Positions 9,107 through 18,290 are shown, numbered from the stretch's first letter. The stretch: 64,000 bases of DNA from an uncultured Flavobacteriaceae bacterium (GCA_947494695.1 CANLWB010000002.1:124001-188000); one strand, 5' to 3'. The notes: generated by a model from the letters alone, not told the origin. Numbers and translations: made by a program.

Positions 9107-10149
9107 TGCAGGCAAAATTTAAACGGTCATTTAGGTTTTCTATAAAGACATCGCTTTATATAACATTATACACAACGCTCTTAATGAGTGTTTTTTTATA
9201 TTATTTATATGAGTTGAAGTGGCTTCATGTACTTGGTTTTTCGGTATTTGTGTATGGCTTTTCTTTTTTAATCATTCAATTTAGTGTAGAGCGCTTTATA
9301 TATAAGCGCATAAAAAAGATCTACGACGACTTAACACTTCTGGAATCAGCAAACCTAAGCAAAGGTCCTATAACCACAGACATGCGTACCCTTACACAGG
9401 AGATCGATAAGTTTGCAAGGGATAAAAAAATCGAAATCGAGTCTTTAAGAGTTCGCGAAAAATATAGAAAGGAATTTTTTGGTAATGTATCTCATGAATT
9501 AAAAACTCCTTTGTTTACCGTGCAAGGGTATATTTTGACCTTGTTGGATGGCGCTATGGATGATGAAAAAATTCGAAAAAAGTATTTAGAACGAGCCAGC
9601 AAAGGAATTGAACGACTGGGATATATTGTCAAGGATTTGGATATGATTACCAAATTGGAAGTGGGTGATTTAAGTTTGAATATAGAAGAATTCGATATTA
9701 TAGAGCTAGTGGAGAATGTGTTTGAGATGTTGGAGATGAAGGCCAGTAAAAAGAAAATCACACTTACCTTTGACACCAATTATGAGGAAGAAATACTGGT
9801 TAAAGCAGACAAAGAACGAATACAACAGGTATTGGTGAATTTAATTGTAAATTCTTTAAAATACGGTAGAGATAAGGGGACAACAGAAGTAAGTATAGAG
9901 AACCTTATAAAAAGTAAGGTTATTGTGCGTGTAACAGATAATGGTGAAGGGATTGAGAAAGAACATCTTCCTCGTCTGTTTGAGCGCTTCTACAGAGTTA
10001 ATAAAAGTGGTTCACGTAAAGAAGGTGGTTCTGGGTTGGGGCTGTCTATAGTAAAACATATTATAGAGGCTCACAACGAAAAAATATATGTAGAGAGTGA
10101 ATCAGACGTTGGTAGCGAGTTTTCATTCACTCTCGAAAAGGCCGAATAG
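9106..10149 (+). CDS. Sensor histidine kinase (PhoR-like)
   Basis: A 347-residue membrane kinase with two transmembrane segments near residues 15-35 and 40-60 separated by a very short loop. There is therefore almost no periplasmic sensing domain. The H-box is FFGNVSHELKTPL (His near 132), followed by the N-box LVNLIVNSLKYG, the G1 box VTDNGEGI, the F-box LFERFYRV and the G2 box GGSGLGLSIVKHII. It follows the response regulator with a one-base overlap, so the two form a two-component system. The 3' end overlaps the convergent glycosyltransferase gene by 27 bases. The small loop suggests sensing in the membrane or cytoplasm. Confidence 0.93.
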   Translation: MQAKFKRSFRFSIKTSLYITLYTTLLMSVFLYYLYELKWLHVLGFSVFVYGFSFLIIQFSVERFIYKRIKKIYDDLTLLESANLSKGPITTDMRTLTQEIDKFARDKKIEIESLRVREKYRKEFFGNVSHELKTPLFTVQGYILTLLDGAMDDEKIRKKYLERASKGIERLGYIVKDLDMITKLEVGDLSLNIEEFDIIELVENVFEMLEMKASKKKITLTFDTNYEEEILVKADKERIQQVLVNLIVNSLKYGRDKGTTEVSIENLIKSKVIVRVTDNGEGIEKEHLPRLFERFYRVNKSGSRKEGGSGLGLSIVKHIIEAHNEKIYVESESDVGSEFSFTLEKAE

Positions 10150-11178
10150 CTCATCAAAATCGACTTCATCATCAAAAGCATTTAAACCTCTAAAAGCATC
10201 CACTGTATCCAGTTTACTCAGTGTAAAATCTTCTTGTTTACAGCTAGAAACGAGCTCCAATTCCGTTAAGCGCTTTGCTATATATTCCTGTTCAAACTGA
10301 CCAGGAGTGGGTATAAAAAGGGCTTTTTTATTAAGTTTAGCCAAATCCATAACGGTTGTATAACCAGATCTTGATAAAACGAGTTTGCTCTGATTGATGG
10401 TTTTTTCTAGCAAATTAGACGTCATGAAATTATAAATGGTCATATTACCGTGTATCTGAATGGTTTGCTCTTTTTCCATAACCCCCTTTACGAAAACCAC
10501 CTTTCCATTGAAATGTTTTAGCTCCGAAAAGAGTTTTTCTTCCAACATGGTACGTTGAGGCTCGGGACCAGAAAGTAACACCATAACATCGTTTTCAATC
10601 TCCAGATGTTTGTTTTGGAACCTACTTAAAGGTCCTATGTATTTTGTTGGGATTTCATAAGTATCTGTATGACCAAGTTTACCACTTAAATTAACCACGC
10701 CTTCGGTATCGGGAACCCAGCATACATCAAATTTTTTAATAAATTTTTGATGCATTTTTGTACTTAACCACGTTGTGCTTCCGGTTAGCACATTGAGCTG
10801 GTGCGTAATAAACGCGGAGGGCACTTTTTTACTATACACACCAAGACGGTTGTCTGAAATAAGACCTTTAATATTGTGAGTTTCTACAATAAATTTTGTT
10901 GCTTTTTTTTCGGCTTTAATGGCTTTAAGAAGTTTAGGCGAATCTTTGATCATCTTCAATTTAAAATTCTTTCCTTTCTTAGCATAAGTAACATTATAAG
11001 AAGGGAGTTCTATAGAAGATAAACCAGGAAACTCTTTCTGCAAAAGCGTTAAAGCAACACCATCACTTGCAATAATGGGCTCATGTCCCGACCTTATTAA
11101 TTCCTGAATAATGGGAATACACCTGGTGGCATGCCCTAAACCCCAATTAAGCGGAGCAACTAAAATTCGTTTTTTCAT
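10123..11178 (-). CDS. Glycosyltransferase, GT28/MurG-like
   Basis: A 351-residue GT-B type glycosyltransferase. The N-terminus MKKRILVAPLNWGLGHATRCIP is a glycine-rich acceptor-side loop as in MurG-like enzymes. The C-terminal half has VLLSGPEPQR and a nucleotide-sugar-binding stretch LSRSGYTTVMDLAKLNKKALFIPTPGQFEQEYIAKRL. This matches the GT28 C-terminal domain of enzymes using UDP-sugars. The acceptor is unknown; it is too divergent to be MurG itself. It is convergent with the histidine kinase gene and overlaps it by 27 bases. Confidence 0.8.
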   Translation of the reverse strand: MKKRILVAPLNWGLGHATRCIPIIQELIRSGHEPIIASDGVALTLLQKEFPGLSSIELPSYNVTYAKKGKNFKLKMIKDSPKLLKAIKAEKKATKFIVETHNIKGLISDNRLGVYSKKVPSAFITHQLNVLTGSTTWLSTKMHQKFIKKFDVCWVPDTEGVVNLSGKLGHTDTYEIPTKYIGPLSRFQNKHLEIENDVMVLLSGPEPQRTMLEEKLFSELKHFNGKVVFVKGVMEKEQTIQIHGNMTIYNFMTSNLLEKTINQSKLVLSRSGYTTVMDLAKLNKKALFIPTPGQFEQEYIAKRLTELELVSSCKQEDFTLSKLDTVDAFRGLNAFDDEVDFDELFGLFESE

Positions 11179-11436
11179 CTGTATTTAATCCTTATTTTAA
11201 AAATAAGATGTATTACGTAGTATGCAAGAATTTACAGGGATATCGAATTTTTCAAGGATGTTCATTTCTAATCAATTTGATTGCGTTTCTTTATACTGTT
11301 AAAACCTGTTTTTGGGGTGTTTAAAATGATATTCAGACCATATTTCATTCAAGGACACAAGTTTTTATTAAATTCAAAGATAAGGATATAATCACTCTCG
11401 TATATTTCCTTAATTTTACCAAAATTTTAAATAATA

Positions 11437-12114
11437 GTGGGAAGTAAAAATAAACTTAAAAGGTTTAAAGAGAATGAAACCTTTTCTAACGTGTATCAAC
11501 CAACTCGGGATGAGTTAGTTAATGATGAATACAAGTTAAAAGGTCGTTGGAGATCATCTGTATTTAAAAATGACCATCCACTAATATTAGAATTGGGATG
11601 TGGTAAAGGAGAGTATTCGGTTGGATTGGCGAAGAAATACCCCAATAGAAATTTTATAGGAATAGATATTAAGGGAGCTCGTTTTTGGAGAGGTGCTAAA
11701 ACAGCTCTTGAAGACAACATTTCCAATGTCGCTTTTTTAAGAACACAGATTGAGTTAGTGGATTATGCCTTTGCGACAAATGAGGTTGACGAAATTTGGA
11801 TCACGTTTCCAGATCCGCAAATAAAATATAAACGCACCAAACACAGGATGACCAATCTGGAATTTCTGGAGCGTTATAAAAAAATATTAAAACCAGAAGG
11901 GGTCATTCATTTGAAAACCGATAGTGAATTTATGCATGGTTATACCCTTGGTTTGCTCCATGGTGCGGGGCATGAAGTACTTTATGCTAATCATGATGTA
12001 TACAAACAAGAAGGTAGTCCAGAAGAGGTTACAGCTATCCAAACATTTTATGAATCGCAATATTTAGAACAAAACAAACCAATTACGTATATTCGGTTCA
12101 AAATTAAACACTAG
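11437..12114 (+). CDS. trmB: tRNA (guanosine(46)-N7)-methyltransferase
   Basis: A 225-residue SAM-dependent methyltransferase that makes m7G46 in tRNA variable loops. The SAM-binding motif is LILELGCGKGEYSVGLA, and the family signatures are FIGIDIKGARFWRGAK, DEIWITFPDPQIKYKRTKHRM (the catalytic PDP region) and LKTDSEFMHGY. The best start is the GTG at 11437 (V-G-S-K-N-K), since the N-terminal basic segment is typical of the family and no upstream ATG fits. It overlaps the next gene by one base (TAGTG) and probably begins a three-gene operon with the LysE-type exporter and the alkyltransferase-like gene. Confidence 0.95.
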   Translation: MGSKNKLKRFKENETFSNVYQPTRDELVNDEYKLKGRWRSSVFKNDHPLILELGCGKGEYSVGLAKKYPNRNFIGIDIKGARFWRGAKTALEDNISNVAFLRTQIELVDYAFATNEVDEIWITFPDPQIKYKRTKHRMTNLEFLERYKKILKPEGVIHLKTDSEFMHGYTLGLLHGAGHEVLYANHDVYKQEGSPEEVTAIQTFYESQYLEQNKPITYIRFKIKH

Positions 12115-12743
12115 TGAATATTACCGTTATCTTCATTTTAGGATTATTTATAGCCTTAATTGGGGTTGTTCCTCCAGGGTTATTAAATATGACAGCCGCT
12201 AAAATAAGCCTAAAGGAAGGACATGTAAGAGGTGTCATGTTTTCTATTGGGGTTTGTGTTACTGTTGTACTTCAAACTTATATCGCTGCCGTTTTTTCCA
12301 GGTATTTAAGTAGGCACCCCGAAGTTTTGGACATCTTACAGCGGGTGGCATTCATCATTTTTGTACTCATAACCATTTACTTTTTACTTATTGCAAAAAC
12401 GAAACCAAAACAGCAGATTAAACCTCAGGTGAGAAGCAAGCACAGTCGATTTTTTCAGGGGATGTTCCTATCGGCAATTAATGTGTTTCCTATACCCTAT
12501 CAGGCTTATATGACTACAACTATTGCCTCTTTTGGGTGGATGGGCTTCGACCAGATAAGCATTATATCTTATATGGCTGGTGCTGCTATGGGAACTTTTG
12601 TTATGTTGTATATGTATATTTTCTTTTTTGATAAGATTAAAAACAAGTCGTTGACATCTCAAAGAAGTATGAATTACATTATTGGAACGGTTACCGGAAT
12701 CATTTCAATTATCACTTTGATTAATATCATAAAGGAGTTGTAA
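12114..12743 (+). CDS. LysE/RhtB family transporter
   Basis: A 209-residue inner-membrane protein with about six hydrophobic segments. The N-terminal GLFIALIGVVPPGLLNMTAAKISLKEG resembles the LysE/RhtB exporter signature (PGP...). Members export amino acids or related small molecules, but the substrate is not predictable here. The GTG start overlaps the trmB stop by one base. The next gene starts 3 bases after the stop. Co-occurrence with trmB suggests a stable flavobacterial operon more than a functional link. Confidence 0.8.
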   Translation: MNITVIFILGLFIALIGVVPPGLLNMTAAKISLKEGHVRGVMFSIGVCVTVVLQTYIAAVFSRYLSRHPEVLDILQRVAFIIFVLITIYFLLIAKTKPKQQIKPQVRSKHSRFFQGMFLSAINVFPIPYQAYMTTTIASFGWMGFDQISIISYMAGAAMGTFVMLYMYIFFFDKIKNKSLTSQRSMNYIIGTVTGIISIITLINIIKEL

Positions 12744-12746
12744 CTT

Positions 12747-13076
12747 ATGAAACCGGAAACTCTGAATTTTTTCGTTAAAGTTTACGAGGTTGCACGGCTA
12801 ATTCCGTACGGAAGGGTTACAAGTTATGGTGCTATAGCACGCTATTTGGGGGCTGTTAGAAGTGCTCGAATGGTTGGGTATGCTATGAACGGTTCTGGCG
12901 GAAAAGACGTTCCCGCTCACCGTGTGGTCAACAGGAAAGGCCTTCTAACGGGAAAACATCACTTCGATGGAACCAATTTAATGCAACAACTTCTGGAAAG
13001 TGAAGGCATAGAAGTCATAGATAATCAGATTCAAAACTTCGAAAAGGTGTTTTGGGACCCATCTGAAGCCCTATAG
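12747..13076 (+). CDS. Alkyltransferase-like protein (MGMT fold lacking the active Cys)
   Basis: A 109-residue protein of the methylated-DNA-protein cysteine methyltransferase fold. The arginine-finger and recognition region IPYGRVTSYGAIARYLG is intact. The active-site motif PCHR of true methyltransferases reads PAHRVVNRKG, so the acceptor cysteine is alanine. This is the hallmark of ATL proteins, which bind O6-alkylguanine and hand the lesion to nucleotide excision repair. The length matches ATL proteins, with no Ada N-domain. It follows the LysE-type gene by 3 bases. Enzymatic dealkylation is not expected. Confidence 0.9.
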   Translation: MKPETLNFFVKVYEVARLIPYGRVTSYGAIARYLGAVRSARMVGYAMNGSGGKDVPAHRVVNRKGLLTGKHHFDGTNLMQQLLESEGIEVIDNQIQNFEKVFWDPSEAL

Positions 13077-13187
13077 CGATCCCTCCATTTTTCGAATAAT
13101 TAATATGTTGCTTTTCATCCATAAACAAAGCGAATATTCGTATAGATCATTTCAATGAAATGGCTTTAAATTCTGAACAATTCACTG

Positions 13188-13195
13188 TATCTTTG
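13188..13195 (+). promoter_or_regulatory. Candidate -7 box of the apbC promoter
   Basis: TATCTTTG matches TAnnTTTG and lies 27 bases before the Mrp/ApbC start. A weak TTTA about 20 bases upstream could serve as the -33 element. Confidence 0.5.
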
Positions 13196-13221
13196 TATCT
13201 TAGATTAAATCTAAATAAGAG

Positions 13222-14358
13222 ATGAAACTTAACAAAAAAGATATATTAAAAGCATTAGAATCTATTACCGTGCCTGGAGAAGGACAAAACATGGTCGAAA
13301 GCGGTGCAGTAACTAATGTAATGACTTTTGGAGATGAAGTTATTGTGGATATAACTATAAAAAACCCAAGTTTACAGGCTAAAAAACGTGCTGAGGTAGA
13401 TATTTTAAAAACCATTCATGAACAGGTTTACGAAAAAGCTAAAATTACCGTAAATGTTAAGGTTGAAGCTCCTGCGAAACCAAAGCCCAATGTGATAAAA
13501 GGAAAACCCATACCGGGAATTAAAAATATTGTTGCCGTAGCCTCTGGAAAGGGTGGTGTTGGAAAATCTACGGTAACAGCTAATTTGGCGGTAACTTTAG
13601 CAAAAATGGGTTTTAAAGTTGGTGTTTTAGATGCCGATATTTATGGGCCTTCCATTCCTATTATGTTTGATGTGGAAGCAGAAAAGCCTTTGGCAGTCAA
13701 TGTAGACGGAAAGTCTAAAATGAAACCTATTGAAAATTATGGAGTAAAAGTATTATCGATAGGGTTTTTTACACAACCCAATCAGGCCGTTATATGGAGA
13801 GGGCCTATGGCAGCAAAAGCGCTTAATCAAATGATTTTTGATGCGCACTGGGAAGCGTTGGATTTCTTATTATTAGATTTACCTCCAGGAACTGGAGATA
13901 TCCATTTAAGCATTATGCAATCCTTACCAATTACAGGAGCTGTTGTTGTAAGCACACCTCAAAACGTGGCGTTGGCTGATGCTAAAAAGGGTGTGGCTAT
14001 GTTCCAGCAAGAAAGCATTAATGTTCCAGTACTAGGAATTATTGAAAATATGTCATACTTTACACCAGAGGAATTGCCAGAAAATAAGTATTATATTTTT
14101 GGAGAAGAAGGCGCTAGAAACCTGGCGGAAGATTTAGACGTTCCTTTTTTAGGAGAATTGCCGTTAGTGCAAAGTATAAGAGAAGCTGGTGATATAGGTC
14201 GACCTGCGGCGTTACAAGTAGCAACGCCTTTGGAAAAGGCGTTTGAAAAGCTTACACAAAATGTTGTGGAAGAAGTTGTAAGACGAAATGATGACTTACC
14301 TCCAACAGAAGCAATTAAGATTACAACCATGGCTGGATGTTCAGCAGTTAAAAAATAA
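13222..14358 (+). CDS. apbC: Mrp/NBP35-family Fe-S cluster carrier ATPase
   Basis: A 378-residue P-loop ATPase that delivers Fe-S clusters to apoproteins. Residues 1-90 form a MIP18/DUF59 domain (GEGQNMVESGAVTNV). The deviant Walker A is ASGKGGVGKSTVTANLA near residue 112, and DADIYGPSIP and LDLPPGTGDIHLS are switch/Walker B segments. The C-terminal CxxC of many Mrp proteins is not seen in the usual place; ENMSYFTPEE replaces the common ENMSYF-C pattern. A single Cys is near the end (MAGCSAVKK). The NifU-like gene follows by 4 bases, so this is an Fe-S assembly operon. Confidence 0.93.
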   Translation: MKLNKKDILKALESITVPGEGQNMVESGAVTNVMTFGDEVIVDITIKNPSLQAKKRAEVDILKTIHEQVYEKAKITVNVKVEAPAKPKPNVIKGKPIPGIKNIVAVASGKGGVGKSTVTANLAVTLAKMGFKVGVLDADIYGPSIPIMFDVEAEKPLAVNVDGKSKMKPIENYGVKVLSIGFFTQPNQAVIWRGPMAAKALNQMIFDAHWEALDFLLLDLPPGTGDIHLSIMQSLPITGAVVVSTPQNVALADAKKGVAMFQQESINVPVLGIIENMSYFTPEELPENKYYIFGEEGARNLAEDLDVPFLGELPLVQSIREAGDIGRPAALQVATPLEKAFEKLTQNVVEEVVRRNDDLPPTEAIKITTMAGCSAVKK

Positions 14359-14362
14359 TACA

Positions 14363-14608
14363 ATGAATACAGAGGAAGTTAAATTAAATGTTGAGAAAGC
14401 CCTGGATGAAATTCGTCCATTTCTTCAGAGTGATGGTGGAGATATTTCTTTGTTAGCTATCGAGGACAATAATACCCGTGTTAAGGTTCAGCTACAAGGA
14501 GCTTGCGTAGGGTGTAGTGTTAATCAAATGACCTTAAAATCTGGCGTGGAAATGACGATAAAAAAGTATGTTCCGCAGATTGAAGAGGTTATAAATATTG
14601 AAGTTTAA
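14363..14608 (+). CDS. NifU-like Fe-S scaffold domain protein
   Basis: An 81-residue stand-alone NifU C-terminal domain. The FLQSDGGDISLLAIE segment and the cluster-binding CVGCSVNQMTLKSGVE (CxxC) are diagnostic. Such proteins assemble or carry an Fe-S cluster for transfer to targets. The ATG at 14363 directly after the ApbC stop is preferred; an upstream in-frame ATG at 14288 would overlap ApbC by 71 bases and add a non-homologous extension. It forms an operon with the Mrp/ApbC gene. Confidence 0.93.
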   Translation: MNTEEVKLNVEKALDEIRPFLQSDGGDISLLAIEDNNTRVKVQLQGACVGCSVNQMTLKSGVEMTIKKYVPQIEEVINIEV

Positions 14609-14672
14609 TAGCTCTTTTTTAATTCCTACTAAAATAATAGGAGAATCTTACCCGTTTATAAATCAGAAAGTT

Positions 14673-14680
14673 TAAATTTG
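14673..14680 (+). promoter_or_regulatory. Candidate -7 box of the ferredoxin promoter
   Basis: TAAATTTG matches TAnnTTTG and lies 42 bases before the ferredoxin ATG, within the 108-base gap after the NifU-like gene. Confidence 0.4.
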
Positions 14681-14722
14681 TGCCTTGAATTTTAAAATAC
14701 TTCAAAGTATAAAAACTTGATA

Positions 14723-15052
14723 ATGGAAGACGTTAATATAAAAATAACAGATAGAGATGGTGTGACTCACGATATTGTAGCACCAACAGATATGGCAATG
14801 AATCTTATGGAAGTGGTAAGATCTTATGAGTTGGCTCCAGAAGGTACCATTGGTGTTTGTGGAGGTATGGCTATGTGTGCATCTTGTCAGTGTTATGTTT
14901 TAAGTGAAACCGAATTACCCGAAATGAGTGATGATGAAGAGGCTATGCTCTCTGAGGCTTTTGATGTAAAGGATAACAGTCGTTTAGGGTGCCAAATACA
15001 AATTACTTCTCAAATGGAAGGCCTGGAGGTTGAATTAGCTCCGGAAAGTTAA
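14723..15052 (+). CDS. 2Fe-2S ferredoxin (adrenodoxin type)
   Basis: A 109-residue ferredoxin with the cluster motif C-x5-C-x2-C in GVCGGMAMCASCQCY and the fourth ligand in RLGCQIQ, the arrangement of the adrenodoxin/ISC ferredoxin class. It carries electrons for biosynthetic or Fe-S assembly reactions in the cytoplasm. The ATG at 14723 is chosen; an in-frame TTG six bases upstream is less likely. It sits just after the Mrp/ApbC and NifU-like genes, consistent with Fe-S metabolism. Confidence 0.93.
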   Translation: MEDVNIKITDRDGVTHDIVAPTDMAMNLMEVVRSYELAPEGTIGVCGGMAMCASCQCYVLSETELPEMSDDEEAMLSEAFDVKDNSRLGCQIQITSQMEGLEVELAPES

Positions 15053-15071
15053 CCCATATAAATCTTAACTT

Positions 15072-15440
15072 ATGATAAAGTCCATACTTTTAGCATTATC
15101 GCTGCTTATATATACACCTTATAATGTAGATATTAATAAACTTATTGGTACATGGCATATAGATAAAGTTATTTATATGGGTAAGGAGAAAACAGAATCT
15201 AAGTTTTTAGAGTTTTTGGAAGATGGGAAATTGCAAGCAGGAATCATAGGGGAAAAAGCTTCAAAATTTGGAAAATGGGCTTATAACGAAAAAGATAGCA
15301 TTTTAACCTTGATTTCTATACCAAAAAGAGTCAATGATGGAGATTATAAATTGCTAAAGTTAACTGATGATATACTGATTCTTGGTGTAATTACAGAAGG
15401 TGATACCGATATGGTGGAAATCCATCTAAAAAAGATTTAG
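15072..15440 (+). CDS. Small exported lipocalin-like protein
   Basis: A 122-residue protein with an N-terminal hydrophobic signal-like segment (IKSILLALSLLIYTP). The body begins LIGTWHIDKVIYMGKEK and continues with alternating beta-strand-like segments (FGKWAYNEKDSILTLIS), the pattern of small lipocalin-like domains common in Bacteroidota. No ligand or enzymatic motif is visible. It lies 19 bases after the ferredoxin gene on the same strand and is convergent with the DUF1853 gene 22 bases further. Function unknown. Confidence 0.6.
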   Translation: MIKSILLALSLLIYTPYNVDINKLIGTWHIDKVIYMGKEKTESKFLEFLEDGKLQAGIIGEKASKFGKWAYNEKDSILTLISIPKRVNDGDYKLLKLTDDILILGVITEGDTDMVEIHLKKI

Positions 15441-15462
15441 CAATCCCTTCTACTGTATTAGT

Positions 15463-16257
15463 CTACCACCAAACCAAAAACATTTTTTTTAATTCTCCGC
15501 TCTTATATTTTACCCAGCATAAAGAAGAGAATTGCCGCTTTGCGTAATCTTTGGTGAGGTCTTTAAATAAATCAGCACTAAGCCAATCAACATGGGGGTG
15601 CGGAATAATCGGCCAATCCTGTTTATCAGGGATGTAGAACTTACAATCTTTTAGTACATCTAGCTGTTCATGATTCATGTAAAATCCGAAAATACAGTCA
15701 TTATTCAAGATCTTGAGCTTTGTATTTTGAGAAGAGAAAGGCATGAATAATTGCGCCTTAAAATAGACGTGTTGATTCATGTTTTTAGATGTCAAATGGT
15801 ACATTTTTAGATATGCTTTACAAGCATCAGAATATAAAAGGGGTAACTGTTTATGTTTTAGTTTATGCAGCTTTTCCACTAAAGAATCTTTTCTATTCGG
15901 ACCAATAAAATGATCAATTTCTGTATGGCCAACAGTAGGGTCGTACAGATAGAATTTGTAGATGATTTCCAGGTGAATGGGCTTGGTGTTCTTTAATAAC
16001 AGGCAATCCAATTCACCCAAAGTTATCTTGTTTTGTTGAATTTGAATATTTTCGGCTAAAACTCGAATGTTTTCCTGCTGTTTTAACTCAAATGAAACCA
16101 GCCGTTCAATATATTTTCCCAGCCTCAGGGTCTCATCTATTTCTACATCGATGCTCTTGGGTTTAGAGCTAATTTCGAATTGATGTAAATTCGAGACCGC
16201 ATTACCCTTCCATAAAAAAGGAGTTTCTAAAAAGCCTATATATCTTTTTTGTATCAC
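15463..16257 (-). CDS. DUF1853 family protein
   Basis: A 264-residue protein matching DUF1853. The features are FLETPFLWKG at the N-terminus and a central LGELDCLLLK...PIHLEIIYKFYLYDP stretch. The spacing of Glu-Leu-Asp and Glu-x-Ile-Tyr-Lys resembles a PD-(D/E)xK nuclease core, so a nuclease-like fold is possible. This is inference; no activity is established that I can state. The start is a GTG at 16257, which fits the conserved N-terminus. The metallophosphoesterase gene ends 24 bases upstream on the same strand, so the two may be co-transcribed. Confidence 0.75.
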   Translation of the reverse strand: MIQKRYIGFLETPFLWKGNAVSNLHQFEISSKPKSIDVEIDETLRLGKYIERLVSFELKQQENIRVLAENIQIQQNKITLGELDCLLLKNTKPIHLEIIYKFYLYDPTVGHTEIDHFIGPNRKDSLVEKLHKLKHKQLPLLYSDACKAYLKMYHLTSKNMNQHVYFKAQLFMPFSSQNTKLKILNNDCIFGFYMNHEQLDVLKDCKFYIPDKQDWPIIPHPHVDWLSADLFKDLTKDYAKRQFSSLCWVKYKSGELKKMFLVWW

Positions 16258-16281
16258 GGGTGGGATGTATTAGAATAGAGA

Positions 16282-17184
16282 CTAATTAGTTGTTCGGTAA
16301 TCTATTAAGTTTTTCGGACCTTCAAGCTGCGTTTTTACAATTTGTAAGGTGCCATCTTCTTTGGTAGCAATGTGCCATTTAATGAGTGAGATTTTACCTT
16401 TTTCTATTTCAATACCGGTAATACTTCGTGGATGTACACAACTACCATCATTAAAAAAGGCAATGTCTCCTGGTTCTGGGAATCGAGGTCTGTGCGTATG
16501 GCCAACAATGGTTAGGAGATTATTGTTTTCTGAGATCCATTTTTTAGTTCTACGTTCTACTTTAATTAATTCCTTATAGTTTTTTGCAGGACTGGTGGGG
16601 TCGGCAATGCCCATGACATTTAAAGGTTTCCAAAGAATACGAACGAGAAACCGACTCCATTTCCAGAATAGGAAATTCCACCAATCGGCTTGATGTCCAT
16701 GTGTTAAGAAAATGTGCTGACCTGTAGATCTATGCTTTAAAATTAAACCTTCATGATATGTAATATCTCCAAAAAGCTCTATGTCTTCTCCTGTTTTAGG
16801 ATCAAAATAAGAGGATAAGTGCTTTTTAACATAATTAGGATTGCGGTAAACCATATCGTGATTACCCCAGATCATATGTAATTTATGATCCTTATGAAAT
16901 TGCCTCATGAGCAAAAAGACGTTCTTATGAGCATTCAGAATAGCACTAAAGGAAAGATTTTCCCATAATTCATCACCATCACCAAGTTCGCAATAATGAA
17001 ACCCTTCAGTGTAATAATATTTTAAGGCATGGAAATAAATGTTCCTGTTATTTGCAAAATCATCTGCAAAACTATTATCACCACGATGGCAATCGCTAAA
17101 CAGGATAAATTTGCTGTCATCATCGAAATCAATGACTTTGGCATGTTTGTAGGCTTTGTCTAATCTTTTTCTGGATGAAAACAT
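16282..17184 (-). CDS. Metallophosphoesterase
   Basis: A 300-residue calcineurin-like phosphoesterase. All five metal-binding blocks are visible in order: FSDCHRGD (the D-x-H block), ELGDGDE, MIWGNHDM, LTHGHQADWW and IVGHTHRPRF. The hydrophobic WWNFLFWKWSRFLVRILWK stretch between the blocks could contact the membrane, reminiscent of LpxH-type enzymes, but substrate specificity is not clear. It is upstream of the DUF1853 gene on the same strand. The 278-base gap before it shows no convincing gene. Confidence 0.87.
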   Translation of the reverse strand: MFSSRKRLDKAYKHAKVIDFDDDSKFILFSDCHRGDNSFADDFANNRNIYFHALKYYYTEGFHYCELGDGDELWENLSFSAILNAHKNVFLLMRQFHKDHKLHMIWGNHDMVYRNPNYVKKHLSSYFDPKTGEDIELFGDITYHEGLILKHRSTGQHIFLTHGHQADWWNFLFWKWSRFLVRILWKPLNVMGIADPTSPAKNYKELIKVERRTKKWISENNNLLTIVGHTHRPRFPEPGDIAFFNDGSCVHPRSITGIEIEKGKISLIKWHIATKEDGTLQIVKTQLEGPKNLIDYRTTN

Positions 17185-17462
17185 GAGGTAAATGTAAAGA
17201 AAAAGAGGCTATTTCAAAAAACATGATCCTGAATGAAAATGAAGCCTTCTAAAAGTTAAACATTCAATATCAGTCTTAGAAAGTTTTTCCATTAGAAATA
17301 AAGCCTATAGGATAGTTTTTTTAAGAAATACCTGGATATCCTGTCTTGATGTTTTTTAATAGCTTTAACCACAAACGATTATCGACGCTAATAGGTTGGA
17401 CTTAGTTTTTTTGTTAAAGCTTGGAGCCATACTTTAACTCGAATCTAAATGAAATCAAATGA

Positions 17463-18236
17463 TTAGTTTAAGTTCTGCAACTTTTCCTGAACGATAGGAA
17501 GCAGTTTGTCCACAAATTTGGAATAAGCAAGTTCTGAAGGGTGCAAGTTGTCTGAAGCGACTAATGCTTTGTTTATTAATCCGTTTCTAGTGATATCGGT
17601 AATATTAACGAATGTCATGCCGTTTGCGTCACAATAGCTTTTGGCATAGTTGTTATAGGCGTCAATCTCGGCACTAATATCACCAGTTGAAGCAATATTT
17701 TGACCAAAAGGTGTAAAGGCATAATCGGGGATGGACATGACAATAACATCAAATTTGTTTCCTTTTGCGTATAAAATAGATTGATTTACCAGTTTGGGAA
17801 ACTCTGTTTCATAAATCGAAAAAGCCCTGTTTTGATATTGGTTATTAACCCCGATAAGCAGGGTAACCAGGTTATAGTCATTTTTTAGATCTTCTAATGT
17901 CAAGGCAGATAGAAGGTTGGTTGTTGTCCAACCCGTTTGTGCAATCACTTTTAAGTCTACGGTTGTTTCAGAATTAAAACTGCTCATTAATGCTGCCTTT
18001 AATTGCTCTGGAAACCTGCAGGTTTCACAAACACTTTCTCCAATGGTGTAACTGTCTCCCAGAGAAAGTATTTTTATCGGACCATCAATTTCGAGCGTGT
18101 TATTAGGATCTGGTTTAGGGGGGTCTCCAACGACTATATTAGAGGTTTCATTATCCTTCAATTCTGAATGTGTAGAGCAATTAAGGCATAAAAAAACACC
18201 AATGCCAAGGTAAGCAAAGAGAAATTTCAATTTCAT
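17463..18236 (-). CDS. SGNH/GDSL hydrolase lipoprotein
   Basis: A 257-residue lipoprotein: the N-terminal signal ends in the lipobox FLCLNC. The SGNH blocks are ILSLGDSYTIGE (Ser nucleophile), GVNNQYQNR (block III, usually GxND) and SDNLHPSELAY (catalytic Asp and His). These enzymes are esterases/lipases or acetylhydrolases acting outside the inner membrane. A Cys pair in VCETCRFP follows block I, as in some flavobacterial members. It is monocistronic by spacing. Confidence 0.87.
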   Translation of the reverse strand: MKLKFLFAYLGIGVFLCLNCSTHSELKDNETSNIVVGDPPKPDPNNTLEIDGPIKILSLGDSYTIGESVCETCRFPEQLKAALMSSFNSETTVDLKVIAQTGWTTTNLLSALTLEDLKNDYNLVTLLIGVNNQYQNRAFSIYETEFPKLVNQSILYAKGNKFDVIVMSIPDYAFTPFGQNIASTGDISAEIDAYNNYAKSYCDANGMTFVNITDITRNGLINKALVASDNLHPSELAYSKFVDKLLPIVQEKLQNLN

Positions 18237-18290
18237 TTTTTAGTTTAAAGATACAGCTTTGTCTTTAAACATTAGAATGTTATAAAAAAA

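Noticed and set aside
12468-12662. Antisense frames within the LysE-type gene and similar opposite-strand frames elsewhere
   Set aside because: They shadow well-supported genes and show no family motif or start context.
14288-14362. Upstream ATG for the NifU-like protein
   Set aside because: It lies within the Mrp/ApbC coding region and gives a non-homologous extension; the ATG at 14363 fits the family.
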